A DNA stretch of 64,000 nt. Source: Pedobacter rhodius (GTDB lineage Bacteria > Bacteroidota > Bacteroidia > Sphingobacteriales > Sphingobacteriaceae). Positions 54,101 to 61,384 of this stretch are shown here, piece after piece. The DNA is taken from NCBI RefSeq assembly GCF_027213645.1, contig NZ_JAPWGL010000004.1, positions 479,051-543,050 on the forward strand, read 5' to 3'. Each line of letters begins with the position of its first letter. Positions within the stretch are counted from its first letter, which is position 1. The translations under genes were made by a program, and so were the position numbers. The notes beneath the pieces are model-generated. The model had not been told where the DNA came from. It did not search any database and saw only the letters and a list, made by a program, of their open reading frames with translations.

Positions 54101-54430
54101 GATTTTGCTCAAAATAACCGTCGTGTAAGAAATAAAGCTTACCTGAACGTTATAGGTACCGGCAGGAACGCTCACTTTGAATGTCCCGTCTGGATTGCTT
54201 TGTACAATCTTATTTAATTCTTTAATCACAATACTTGCACCAGGCAGCGATTCACCTTTTTCATCAACGACTTTTCCGCTGATTGTTCCTGATTCCTGAT
54301 TCTTATTTATAACGGGCGTATTCTGGAAATTTGCCCAAGCCATAGCCGGTTTGCTGAGGCTACAGGTATAAATTATTGCCATAGCGGCATACAGCACAAA
54401 CTTCCGCGTTAGCAGTAGAGGTCTTTTCAT
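51122..54430 (-). CDS. SusC/RagA-family TonB-dependent transporter (second pair)
   Basis: This 1102-residue protein has a signal region (to about residue 32) and a CarboxypepD_reg domain (GTISGKVVDEKGESLPGASI). The plug has the SusC signature ASAAIYGARGVFGVVLITTKK, and a long barrel ends in LGVNIGF. With the SusD gene it forms an outer membrane importer. The pair has no attached enzymes or regulator, so it is probably controlled from elsewhere. The upstream 429-bp gap (54431-54859) holds a -7 element and an inverted repeat but no gene. Confidence 0.94.
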   Translation of the reverse strand: MKRPLLLTRKFVLYAAMAIIYTCSLSKPAMAWANFQNTPVINKNQESGTISGKVVDEKGESLPGASIVIKELNKIVQSNPDGTFKVSVPAGTYNVQVSFISYTTVILSKIVVKGSENTPLNVTLKGETGSLNEVLVVGFGTQKRENATGSVDQITSKSLENRPITNLTQGLQGLLPNLNLKMMDGKPTQSPSYNIRGTTSIGQGGSALVLIDGFEGDPSLLNPNDVESVTILKDAASAAIYGARGVFGVVLITTKKAEKGRTNISYSSNYAIKSPLQVPDFVTDGYTWAKMFSEAFVNGDGAFPQNANKTQKFSQAYLDEFKRRAESGQPYNQIEVNPTTGEYTYYGSTDYYSELYKKNTAATENNLSVSGGGDKASFLVSGRYLNQDGLFKYNSDDYDMKNIRARGSVQVFPWLSIENNADYSVMNYHNPINVGEGGGIWRNIADEGKPTMPIFNPDGSLTFAAAYTVGDFIYGKNGIDTRRQVFRNITGLRTNFFNNKFRVNADFTFRNTNNNIEQKRVQVPYSNTRGVTAYVGTTTNDLLFDQRETQYLATNIYAEYENRFGTDHYLKAMAGYNYEQSTYNRVAVQRNGIIFEDATDLNLALGQSISTGGGYEQWAILGGFSRLNYAFKDRYLLEVNARYDGSSKFPANQRYGFFPSVSAGWRINKESFWSVSNKLISDLKLRASYGSLGNGNIASYAFQEIFNISQSGVILNGVRPQTTRIPAVLPDGLTWETSTTSNFGLDLTMFSGRLSLTGDAYIRKTTDMFTFGLTPPAVFGADVPKGNYADLTTRGWEVSVSWNDKIGQSERPFRYNVRLTLSDNKTKIDKYNNPNKLLSDYYEGQTLGEIWGYETEGFFIDEADIAAHARQDPQMRASPTGKWFPGDIKLKDLNGDGFINVGENKVGKSGDRKIIGNSAPRYLYGVNLGADWHNFSFSVFFQGVGKQQWYPSTETEMFWGQYNRPYNNIPTFHLGNMWTPQNTDAYFPRTMSRAASSNTNRTLGVAQTRYLQNVAYVRLKNLQVGYNLPSKWINRIGMRSAKVFFSGENLFTYSPMYKIVKHTIDVENAVPSDQDLNAGSTNGDGYNYPLMKSYSLGVNIGF

Positions 54431-54496
54431 TAGTTAAGTAATTAGTTATCGGTCGTAAACCGTTTTAGTTTATATTCCTGGGCCCTTAGAACGGGA

Positions 54497-54504
54497 CAAA
54501 GCTA
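54497..54504 (-). promoter_or_regulatory. Candidate -7 element of the second SusCD operon
   Basis: TAGCTTTG on the minus strand matches TAnnTTTG, 67 bp before the SusC ATG. No TTTG at the -33 position was found, so it is only moderately supported. Confidence 0.4.
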
Positions 54505-54609
54505 TTGCCCTTATATGAAGCTAATATTAACTTACTTTAACCTCTTATGTAAAAAACGAACTCTTACTTTGAATTAAGATGGCGTCCTTCGAATGGATTC
54601 ACCAAAAAA

Positions 54610-54671
54610 TTTTTGATACTCCTTATTGTCCGGTTGCGGTTTTTACGAGGCTTCGTTTCGAGTATCAAAAA
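54610..54671. repeat. Spaced inverted repeat in the divergent spacer
   Basis: TTTTTGATACTC (54610-54621) and GAGTATCAAAAA (54660-54671) are perfect 12-bp inverse copies separated by 38 bp, with a smaller ACGA-GGCT-TCGT hairpin inside (54645-54656). The structure lies between the second SusC operon and the divergent gene at 54860. It could be an operator pair, an RNA structure or a terminator-like element. Confidence 0.55.
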
Positions 54672-54859
54672 GCTGATAATAAGCTCCGCTCGTTTCACCA
54701 TATCGATCTTAATGCCTTAAATGTTTATCAATAAAGAAATTATGGAAAACATGCATCAATTGGAAAGCAAAACCTGCAATGTAAAATTTCTATGTTTGAC
54801 ACGATTTTAATATTGAATTAATGTTCCCAAAGTATTTTTAAGCGTCAAAACTTAAATCA

Positions 54860-55696
54860 ATGAAAAAATTAGTATTCCTAACAGTATGTATGTTCTTTTA
54901 TTTCTTTTCCATAGCGCAGCGTAAAACTGAACAGGCAGCCGTAGGTTTCCCTAATCCAATCCCTGCTCAGCCGTTTCTTTTTTCCGTTAATACCCTTACT
55001 AATGAAGATCAGAGATGGAACATCCATTACTCGGGAAGTTACGCAGAAAGGGTGTCCGGCCCGTTCGGGTATTCTGGGCTTGGCCAGCAATTTGGTTTGA
55101 AGGGGTATCTGGGCAATCGGCTTACACTTTACGCAACTGCTGCCTTAGGCTTTGCAAATGGCGGAGGAACCAGCTCTGCACAACAAGCAGAATTAATAAG
55201 AGATTTTATTGGTGGAAAATCATCAAGCGGATTCAGGTTAGGCGCAGGCCTCGGCTTAAGCCGCGACTGGTCTAATGTCGGATCGGCAATAAGCCGCATT
55301 ACCGCTTCTTTTGATCAGCAAAACTGGCGACTCCTTGGAAATTTACGCTTTGAAAAAGCATTCGATAAAAAGCGTGATAAACTGGATTTTATTTCTGCGG
55401 TAGGTTTTCAGTATCGCATTGCCCAGGATTGGCATTTGGGTTTTGAAGCCATTGGCCAGGATCTGGAAGGCTTCTGGGAAAAAGATGAAGCTGAGGGCGG
55501 CGCTAGGGTTATGATTGGGCCATCAATCAACTTATCACCTAACCGTTCCAAGCTATCATTTTCTTTATCTGGCGGGCCTGTTTTTTATGCAACTCGAAGT
55601 ACTGCCATCCCTTCAGAGGCCGTCCGTGAAATCGGTTCTGTTGCATCCGGCAATGGATATACCATCAGGGCTTTAGTAAACTTTAATCTCCATTAG
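54860..55696 (+). CDS. Putative outer membrane beta-barrel protein of unknown function
   Basis: This 278-residue protein has a signal peptide (MKKLVFLTVCMFFYFFSIAQ) followed by amphipathic strands (LYATAALGFANGG, DFISAVGFQYRIAQDWHLGFEAIGQDLEG, SKLSFSLSGGPVFYATRS). The last strand ends in VNFNLH. This looks like a small barrel in the outer membrane. I recognise no specific family. It is divergent from the second SusCD operon and lies next to the island boundary, on the chromosomal side. Confidence 0.7.
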   Translation: MKKLVFLTVCMFFYFFSIAQRKTEQAAVGFPNPIPAQPFLFSVNTLTNEDQRWNIHYSGSYAERVSGPFGYSGLGQQFGLKGYLGNRLTLYATAALGFANGGGTSSAQQAELIRDFIGGKSSSGFRLGAGLGLSRDWSNVGSAISRITASFDQQNWRLLGNLRFEKAFDKKRDKLDFISAVGFQYRIAQDWHLGFEAIGQDLEGFWEKDEAEGGARVMIGPSINLSPNRSKLSFSLSGGPVFYATRSTAIPSEAVREIGSVASGNGYTIRALVNFNLH

Positions 55697-55899
55697 TCAA
55701 AATCAATTATTTTTATGATGAAAATGCCCGACCATAAGGGCGCAAGATTTTTTGTGTATAAAAAGTACATCTTGCAAAACACCCGGGTGGTTGAAGTATT
55801 CCTGTAAGCAACTCTAATTTGTGGGTATTTTATATTGGTTCTGATCAGGAATATGGTTTCTCAACCTTGTTCCTAAAAAACACCTCCTTTAAACGACAA

Positions 55900-55924
55900 A
55901 AAGGCCACCTTACAGGTAGCCTTT
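55900..55924 (-). terminator. Ancestral tRNA-Ala terminator, now separated by the island
   Basis: AAAGGCCACC (55900-55909) pairs with GGTAGCCTTT (55915-55924) with one mismatch; on the minus strand it ends in TTTTTGTCG. It lies directly beyond the distal copy of the tRNA 3' end, where the terminator of the intact tRNA gene would have been before the island entered. Confidence 0.65.
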
Positions 55925-55930
55925 AATGTT

Positions 55931-55977
55931 GTGGAGAATATCGGATTCGAACCGATCACCTCTTCACTGCCAGCGAA
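55931..55977 (-). repeat. Distal attachment-site copy (tRNA-Ala 3' fragment)
   Basis: The 47 bp are identical to 61165-61211, the anticodon arm to discriminator part of tRNA-Ala. No 5' half follows: the sequence after 55977 diverges at once, so this is not a tRNA gene. Confidence 0.85.
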
Positions 55978-56088
55978 ACCGACCTAAAGTCTATAAGAAC
56001 TGATTTACAGCATGTTATAAAATATTGATTTAAACTCTGTAAAACATTTGTTGAATAACTACAATGTTTTTAGCATTCCCAATATTAA

Positions 56089-58017
56089 TTAAGGTAGATA
56101 TTTCTTTTGCGAAAACTTTAAAGAATCCATCTTCACTTGCTGTTTCAACGAATCAATACGTTTTTCCATAGGCATTTTGCTCCTGATAGTGATGCTGCTA
56201 TCGCTATTGTAATCGCAATATAAATAAATGCCTGCAGATATAAATCCCGAAAGGAATACCCCAATTAGAATTCTATGAGTTGTTGGCAACTTCCTGAGAT
56301 TGACTGCAGCGGGTCTTGTGACAAACCAAATCATCATCACGAATAAGCCTAATGCGTAAGCAAAAAACAGTGTAAAAACCACCGCATCTGCAACACTTTT
56401 AAGTTTGGAATATAATTGTACTTCGTTCGAAACAAATAAAACTATGGCAGCAAAAATTGATAATATTTCAATATGTCGTTTATCAGATTCAGCTAATTTA
56501 TTTTTAACATCATATATCTCGGTTATGTCTTTTCTAAGGGAAACTCTTAAATCTCTAAGAGCTTTTAGTTTCACCAGTTCAGAAGATAAATCGTCCGCTA
56601 TTTTTCTCCAATACGCAAAATCAAGTGGTAGAACGAATGAAGAGGCAATAAAGCAGCTCCAACTTGCCCCAGTAATGTCCACTATTGTTGTTTTACATCC
56701 AGAATAATCCAACTGATACGTGAGATAATTTGTAGTTTGACAGATGCTCAGATTATCAGATAGTTTAGAGAGGTTTTGCTCATAAGCCTTGATTAATCCG
56801 TTAACTCTGTCAAAATTGATAACTTCAAGATTAAACTGTTCTTGAATCTCTACTTTTAGAAATTTATCAATAATCTTGAAAAAAGGGAAAAAGTTACTGT
56901 TTTTTAAAACTGTAGCTTTTTCGGTGTATTGAGAAAACTTTAACTCCCAATTCTCTATCGTAAACTCACCCTCATCCAATTCCAATGACAAAACATTATT
57001 CTCCAAATAAGAATATACAAGATCCCTACTTCTCTTGTCAAAATCCGAAATTGATGATGTTGTAGTATATAAAGTATCATATGCAACAAGTAGTTCCTTT
57101 GATTTTTTTAAGCTTGGCTTAATATCTTTATAATATTTTATTAAAGCGTGGTAATCATCAAATGTCAAGGATGATTGTGAATGCTCAAATTTTGATATCG
57201 CAGTTTTATACCTGTTTTTAAATTCATCCGTATAAATGCCGTCATAATGCCCTTTGATAACATTATCATAATACGCTAATTCAGGTGGATTTGTTATATT
57301 GAATGAATGGTACTGAAAATCAATGCCATACTTGGTAGTCTTGTCAGTATCAAATCTGTGAGCCAATTTGCTTATCAAAAACTCGCATTTAGTTTTCAAA
57401 ATATCCGAAATCGAACCAACTCCAGCAATTGCAGAAAGTGCTTCTACATACATTATCAATTTGCGAAATGTACCATTATCGAATTTCAAGCTATGATCAA
57501 TGAATGCTACTTGAACATTTAGCTTAAAAAGGCGTAAATCAGCATGCAATCCCAAATCTATAACATACTCATTCTTAAATAAATGAAATAATATGTCAAC
57601 ATTAGGCTCAAAATTTAGCTGTCCTTTAACACTCTCTAATAGTTTATTAAAATCCTTAATTGCATTTCGCGCTGGCATTAAAAATTTTTCCGAAAAAACG
57701 CCCTGACTAAACGCTGTGTAATCAATTTGTCCAGGGATATTGAATGTTGCACTGGCAACTATGTGCGCTTCTATATTCGCCAGTACCTGTTTAGCAGCGG
57801 CCAAATCATTTGCATATTCACCTTCAATTATTGATTTATTAAGATCAGTAAATAAGTTGGACAAAACTGGCTCTACTTTCGATAAAAGCTCAGTTTCTAA
57901 CGAAGTACGGTTTTGTTCTAAAGTTGAAGCTAAATTTATCTGACCTGGAAGAGTAGCACGCCAAACAGGATTTAAAGAGGTTTGAAGATTGGTGAGAGCG
58001 TTATTTAAATTGGTCAT
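56089..58017 (-). CDS. 646-residue-class membrane protein, candidate effector coupled to a Panacea-like gene
   Basis: From the ATG at 58017 this is a protein of 642 residues (a TTG start at 58029 adds four). The first 515 residues are soluble and helical. Three membrane segments follow (about 516-536, 541-567 and 583-601 in this numbering) and a short charged tail. No nuclease, kinase or known toxin motif was seen. The start codon lies one base after the stop of the Panacea-like gene, so the two are translationally coupled. A C-terminal membrane anchor with a large sensor-like domain is common among membrane-acting toxins and anti-phage effectors; that role is an inference. Confidence 0.75.
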   Translation of the reverse strand: MTNLNNALTNLQTSLNPVWRATLPGQINLASTLEQNRTSLETELLSKVEPVLSNLFTDLNKSIIEGEYANDLAAAKQVLANIEAHIVASATFNIPGQIDYTAFSQGVFSEKFLMPARNAIKDFNKLLESVKGQLNFEPNVDILFHLFKNEYVIDLGLHADLRLFKLNVQVAFIDHSLKFDNGTFRKLIMYVEALSAIAGVGSISDILKTKCEFLISKLAHRFDTDKTTKYGIDFQYHSFNITNPPELAYYDNVIKGHYDGIYTDEFKNRYKTAISKFEHSQSSLTFDDYHALIKYYKDIKPSLKKSKELLVAYDTLYTTTSSISDFDKRSRDLVYSYLENNVLSLELDEGEFTIENWELKFSQYTEKATVLKNSNFFPFFKIIDKFLKVEIQEQFNLEVINFDRVNGLIKAYEQNLSKLSDNLSICQTTNYLTYQLDYSGCKTTIVDITGASWSCFIASSFVLPLDFAYWRKIADDLSSELVKLKALRDLRVSLRKDITEIYDVKNKLAESDKRHIEILSIFAAIVLFVSNEVQLYSKLKSVADAVVFTLFFAYALGLFVMMIWFVTRPAAVNLRKLPTTHRILIGVFLSGFISAGIYLYCDYNSDSSITIRSKMPMEKRIDSLKQQVKMDSLKFSQKKYLP

Positions 58018-58018
58018 T

Positions 58019-58564
58019 CTATAAAACAAAGGTTTTAAGTTCCGTCATGATCATTTCTTTAGGTATGACCATTGAATATCTACCGCTTTTTCTTGCAAGT
58101 GAATACATAGTTTTCCATGATTGCCATTTGTGACTAATGTCTACTAAATCAAATGCGCGGTAATTAATTAAATTTTGATTGGCTAAACGTAGTTTGTTAA
58201 TTGCGTTGTCAATAGTATCTTTGAGTTCTATGTCAACATCAGTCGGTTGACTATTTGGCTTTAAGTTTAAGGATATATCATTAAAAAGATAAGATTCAGA
58301 GTTATCAATATTGGCATATATATCACTTTCGACATGGCCATACGGCAACGCCATGAAATTATCAAAAGTTTGAAGCAAACCTTCTTGATCTCTATTGGAA
58401 GATATAGCTACAACAAAAAACAACAATTTCATGATCTTTAACTTCGATAAATCATCGGCATCATTGTTAGGGTTGAGATCGGAATGCCAAGCTTTCAACT
58501 TGGATACTATGTAATCAAAAGGGGGAATTTTAGGGTGGACGGCCATTTTTGAGATTTGATTCAT
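58019..58564 (-). CDS. Panacea (DUF4065)-like protein, candidate antitoxin
   Basis: This 181-residue protein has LSKLKIMKLLFFVVAISSN followed by TFDNFMALPYGHVESDIYANI, which matches the Panacea pattern (LQKLLYFA, then EAWxYGPVxxxVY). The C-terminus is helical. Panacea domains act as antitoxins in many two-gene toxin-antitoxin systems, and the adjacent unrelated gene is then the toxin. Here it precedes and is coupled to the membrane protein gene. It has 102 bp between its start and the HTH gene upstream, which can hold its own promoter. The assignment rests on motif similarity alone. Confidence 0.65.
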   Translation of the reverse strand: MNQISKMAVHPKIPPFDYIVSKLKAWHSDLNPNNDADDLSKLKIMKLLFFVVAISSNRDQEGLLQTFDNFMALPYGHVESDIYANIDNSESYLFNDISLNLKPNSQPTDVDIELKDTIDNAINKLRLANQNLINYRAFDLVDISHKWQSWKTMYSLARKSGRYSMVIPKEMIMTELKTFVL

Positions 58565-58666
58565 ATTAAAGATAACACATTTTTAGCGAAAAAAGCTGTC
58601 AACTTATGCACAATTGTTAGATTTATTAACAAAAGGGCATCAATTTGTATTGCATACATCAAATAA

Positions 58667-58954
58667 TTATTTTTTCGCCAACCACTCCCCTTTTCCAGTC
58701 AAAATCCAATCCGCATTTACTCCATACTTTTCAGATAAAATGTTGAGCACATAAAAACTAGGAGTTCTATTAGGTTCCTTTTTCATTCTATGATAATTTG
58801 GATAAAGCAAATCATGTACAGCGCAAAAATTGAACATGTTTTTAATTTTTCCAAGTTGGATAAGTCGTTCAATAACGATAAAGAACCTTTTATTAACTTC
58901 GATATCATAAGATTTGGAGCGTACTCCCTCTGAAGGCTTATCTTTATTTTCCAT
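58667..58954 (-). CDS. Small HTH-type protein with phage-repressor tail
   Basis: From the ATG at 58954 the protein has 95 residues. The C-terminal VNADWILTGKGEWL is the usual end of XRE/CI-type repressor helix-turn-helix domains. The N-terminal segment (RFFIVIERLIQLGKIKNM) replaces the normal first helices. The gene overlaps the previous one by 11 bp. It probably regulates the island genes. Confidence 0.65.
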   Translation of the reverse strand: MENKDKPSEGVRSKSYDIEVNKRFFIVIERLIQLGKIKNMFNFCAVHDLLYPNYHRMKKEPNRTPSFYVLNILSEKYGVNADWILTGKGEWLAKK

Positions 58955-59366
58955 GTGATTCTGAAAGTTTGGTCCAGCGGTCAAGTTGTTTACTGTCGTA
59001 CTTGTAGGCGTTGAATGTAGTTGCAGCATCTTTATATTGTTTTAATTCATCATCAGTCATGTAAGGAAGGAATTGTTCAATCTTAAGCATCTCTTGTATG
59101 TTCTGGTGTAAAAAATATTTAACCTCATTGAACTGTCCTTGCGATATCATCACCCCTTCACCTAAAATCAACCACCTGGCATCAACATCCGGATAAAGCT
59201 TCAATATCTTAATAATCGGCTCCAGTCCTACACTTCCACCTTCAGCTATTAGTCTGGCTACATATTGAGGTGTAGCTTCAATCAAAGCAGCAAAAGCCTT
59301 CTGACTACCACCAGACTTAACTTCTATGACTTGCTTAATCCTTTTGTTGATTGACATATATTGCAT
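58944..59366 (-). CDS. XRE-like helix-turn-helix regulator
   Basis: This 140-residue protein has the helix-turn-helix SQKAFAALIEATPQYVARLIAE followed by VDARWLILGEGVM, as in Bacteroidota phage-type repressors. A C-terminal helical region probably dimerises. The ATG at 59366 overlaps the stop of the upstream gene (TAATG); the ATG at 59357 is an alternative. It overlaps the small HTH gene downstream, so the two are likely expressed together. Confidence 0.78.
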   Translation of the reverse strand: MQYMSINKRIKQVIEVKSGGSQKAFAALIEATPQYVARLIAEGGSVGLEPIIKILKLYPDVDARWLILGEGVMISQGQFNEVKYFLHQNIQEMLKIEQFLPYMTDDELKQYKDAATTFNAYKYDSKQLDRWTKLSESHGK

Positions 59367-59935
59367 TAGTTAATTACAGCTTTCTTTTTAGAGTAATTTT
59401 CTTCCAGTGCTTTTCTGGTGAGCTTATTATCTTGATAGGTTAAAAATATATCTAGCGTAGCCATAATTTTGGAACTGACCGATCCAATTTCTTTAGTCCA
59501 ATAAGCTTCAAATTCAGCCTTCCCACCTTTAAGAGCACTTAATGTACGACCATCACCCTCTTTATATGGATACTGAAATTTTTTGTAGGTTTTAGTCTCA
59601 CCGTATTCTTTTGAAAGCTCACGATTCACTCTATCATATCGGTTGATAACTGTGCCATCAGGACCATGTGGAAGAGAAATTATTACTTCATAAAACTTAT
59701 TGCCGACGAAAGAGAAAATGGCTAAACAACCTTCATAAGGGCCAAACTTTACGTTTGAAAATAGTATTTTACCTTCTTTTTGTTTACTAATCGCTCCCTT
59801 ACTAGCTAAAACTTCAATCACCTTATCTCGCGATGCCCCAAATGGGATACCCAAAACTCCGTTTATATCTTCATCAGTTTGACAGAAACAAAAAAATGGC
59901 ATTATTAATAAGATACTTAAAATAGCCTTTTTCAT
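59366..59935 (-). CDS. Secreted protein of unknown function (island)
   Basis: This 189-residue protein has a signal peptide (MKKAILSILLIMPFFCFCQ). The mature part begins with NGVLGIPFGASRDKVIEVL, a pattern seen in small periplasmic proteins of Bacteroidota, and ends in helical EENYSKKKA. I know no function. It lies between the sORF at 59938 (2-bp gap) and the HTH gene (TAATG overlap). Confidence 0.7.
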   Translation of the reverse strand: MKKAILSILLIMPFFCFCQTDEDINGVLGIPFGASRDKVIEVLASKGAISKQKEGKILFSNVKFGPYEGCLAIFSFVGNKFYEVIISLPHGPDGTVINRYDRVNRELSKEYGETKTYKKFQYPYKEGDGRTLSALKGGKAEFEAYWTKEIGSVSSKIMATLDIFLTYQDNKLTRKALEENYSKKKAVIN

Positions 59936-59937
59936 AT

Positions 59938-60087
59938 CTAGTTAGTTAAAGCGTATCTACTTTTAAAATCTTCTTTCGACATCGAATAATTAAATCTAAA
60001 ATTTTTATAGAATCGATATTTTCCATCTTTGAAGATTCTGAAAAAATCCTTTCTAAAGAAAAAACCATCTATATATGCACTTTGCAT
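59938..60087 (-). CDS. Small 49-residue protein, possibly the tail of the 60115 gene
   Basis: An ATG frame encodes 49 residues rich in Phe, Lys and Arg (GFFFRKDFFRIFKDGKYRFY). It lies in the same reading frame as the 60115 gene, with only one stop (TAG at 60117-60115) between them and nine open codons after it. It is either a real small gene in a close-packed operon or the C-terminal end of a protein cut by a nonsense mutation. Confidence 0.45.
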   Translation of the reverse strand: MQSAYIDGFFFRKDFFRIFKDGKYRFYKNFRFNYSMSKEDFKSRYALTN

Positions 60088-60114
60088 AATTCTCGCCACG
60101 ATTTCAGACAGCTC

Positions 60115-60426
60115 CTAAATGCGCTTTATCTCACTATGAAAAATGTTAATATTTATCATACCGGTTAGTCTAGCATTAAGGTCCTCTTCAGGATCTTCAT
60201 CTCCAAGAAGTAAAACTGTCGAACCATCATATTCATAATATTCATCCTCCAAATCCGAAAACAAATGGTTGATTTCAGTTATGTCAATATTAGGTTCAAC
60301 TGGTTTAGGTGAAATATGAAATCCCCCTTCTGGATAATTACTATCGGACCAGACTTCGCTATCTTTTATATGCTCTAATGCAAGATTGAGAACATCTTGC
60401 TCCCATTGTTTGATAGGCTCTTCCAT
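60115..60426 (-). CDS. Acidic hypothetical protein (103 aa, island)
   Basis: This small, acidic, soluble protein has a central DITEINHLFSDLEDEYYEYDG stretch. I recognise no family. It starts two bases after the stop of the frameshifted gene upstream. The frame continues past its TAG for another 58 codons to 59938, so it may have been longer. Confidence 0.55.
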   Translation of the reverse strand: MEEPIKQWEQDVLNLALEHIKDSEVWSDSNYPEGGFHISPKPVEPNIDITEINHLFSDLEDEYYEYDGSTVLLLGDEDPEEDLNARLTGMININIFHSEIKRI

Positions 60427-60428
60427 TA

Positions 60429-61003
60429 TTACAAGATATCTTTAGCTTTCTTTGCTGCTTCAGAATTACTTTGTTCCGTTCTTTTTTCCAGTTTATCTAC
60501 TACTGATGGCTTGAAAATATGCAACTCCAAACTAAAATAGATGCCCTTATTGTATGCTCGCATTTCTATACGCTTTGTTCCGATGTCCCAACCATATATT
60601 AAATATGTGTAACCTTTCTCAGTAGTATGCCATTCGGGTACACCAGCTCCATCAGTAGCAGAACCATACTTTTCAGTAAGTATTTTTTCTAAAGCCTCGG
60701 TCTGAGCAACAAACTCTGATTTGTAATCCTCATAATTAATGATATTTCCATTAATAACAGCTTTATACAATTTGTCTTTATCGAAGTATCCCTCAATTCC
60801 AGAAAAGAATAATTACCAATCGAATATTGAGTTTCGAATTCATTTGGATTCGAGGTTTTTAGGAATTTATTTTTTTGAGCAGAAAATTCTTTTTCTGAGA
60901 TATTGAAGACAATATTACCTACTACTTTATTTTCATCTGCTTTAATTAATTCCATCTTCTGAAGAGAATCTCGTTTATCTACCTCTATTTTGAATCTTAA
61001 CAT
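60429..61003 (-). pseudogene. Frameshifted gene of unknown function (island)
   Basis: Two overlapping frames cover one gene. The first half (61003 to about 60810) encodes an MLRFKIEVDKRD start and a polar soluble domain ending near NYSFLEL. The second half continues in another frame from GIEGYFDKDKLYKAVINGN to KKAKDIL at 60429. The continuation is smooth if one base is shifted near 60805-60815, beside a short T run. The second half contains VPEWHTTEKGYTYLIYGWDIGTKRIEM. Either the gene is broken or the read has an indel error; about 190 residues if intact. Confidence 0.6.
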
Positions 61004-61128
61004 TCCAAGTATTATCCAATTTTTTGTGGTGTTCGAATACGATGGCTTTGAATGTGGACATTTATGAAAAAACTTTTGTAAAACATTTACGTTGAAAGGT
61101 ACAAAAATGCTTGATTTATTGGAAATAA

Positions 61129-61160
61129 AAAAGCCGATTCAGATTAAAGAATCGGCTTTT
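61129..61160 (-). terminator. Terminator directly after tRNA-Ala
   Basis: AAAAGCCGATTC (61129-61140) pairs perfectly with GAATCGGCTTTT (61149-61160), with a T tract on the minus strand. It lies 5 bp beyond the tRNA 3' end, on the island side of the attachment site, so it came with the island. Confidence 0.85.
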
Positions 61161-61164
61161 GTGG

Positions 61165-61211
61165 GTGGAGAATATCGGATTCGAACCGATCACCTCTTCA
61201 CTGCCAGCGAA
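61165..61211 (-). repeat. Proximal attachment-site copy inside tRNA-Ala
   Basis: This 47-bp sequence is identical to 55931-55977. It spans the anticodon region to the discriminator of the intact tRNA, as expected for tRNA-targeting integrases. Confidence 0.85.
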
Positions 61212-61239
61212 GCGCTCTAGCCAAATGAGCTAATCCCCC
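61166..61239 (-). tRNA. tRNA-Ala (anticodon GGC)
   Basis: The 74-nt sequence folds as a full cloverleaf: acceptor GGGGGAT with ATTCTCC, D arm GCTC/GAGC, and anticodon stem with loop CTGGCAG (anticodon GGC at 61205-61203). The T arm is ATCGG-TTCGAAT-CCGAT and the discriminator is A. CCA is not encoded. It reads alanine GCC/GCU codons. Its 3' part is duplicated at the far end of the island. Confidence 0.93.
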
Positions 61240-61384
61240 GAATTATATGTATTCAATAATCAAATAGAATTATCAATACAACAATTTCTCGTGCAGCAAA
61301 AATAGCAATTACTTTTTCTAAAGCAAATGAAAATTAATCTTTAAATCTGAAAGCCAAAAGCAATTACCCGGCAAAATGAAATCA

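Larger units (their letters stand above)
55931..61211. mobile_element. 5.2-kb genomic island inserted in tRNA-Ala, without visible integrase
   Basis: The region is bounded by two perfect 47-bp direct repeats (55931-55977 and 61165-61211), the second being the 3' part of the intact tRNA-Ala gene. All island genes run on the minus strand and are more AT-rich and less recognisable than the flanking genes. Contents are: two-gene Panacea-like/membrane protein unit, two HTH proteins, a secreted protein, small unknown genes, one frameshifted gene. No integrase, transposase or phage structural gene was found, so it is either a remnant or mobilised in trans. Confidence 0.75.

Noticed and set aside
49322..54430. 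Second SusCD pair as part of the sulfite operon
   Set aside because: A terminator at 49243 and the separate promoter at 48858 divide the two loci.
55714..55806. 30-residue frame after the barrel gene
   Set aside because: Too short, with no conserved features; probably chance.
55931..55977. Second tRNA-Ala gene
   Set aside because: Only the 3' portion is present; the 5' half, D arm and acceptor strand are missing, so it is an att copy.
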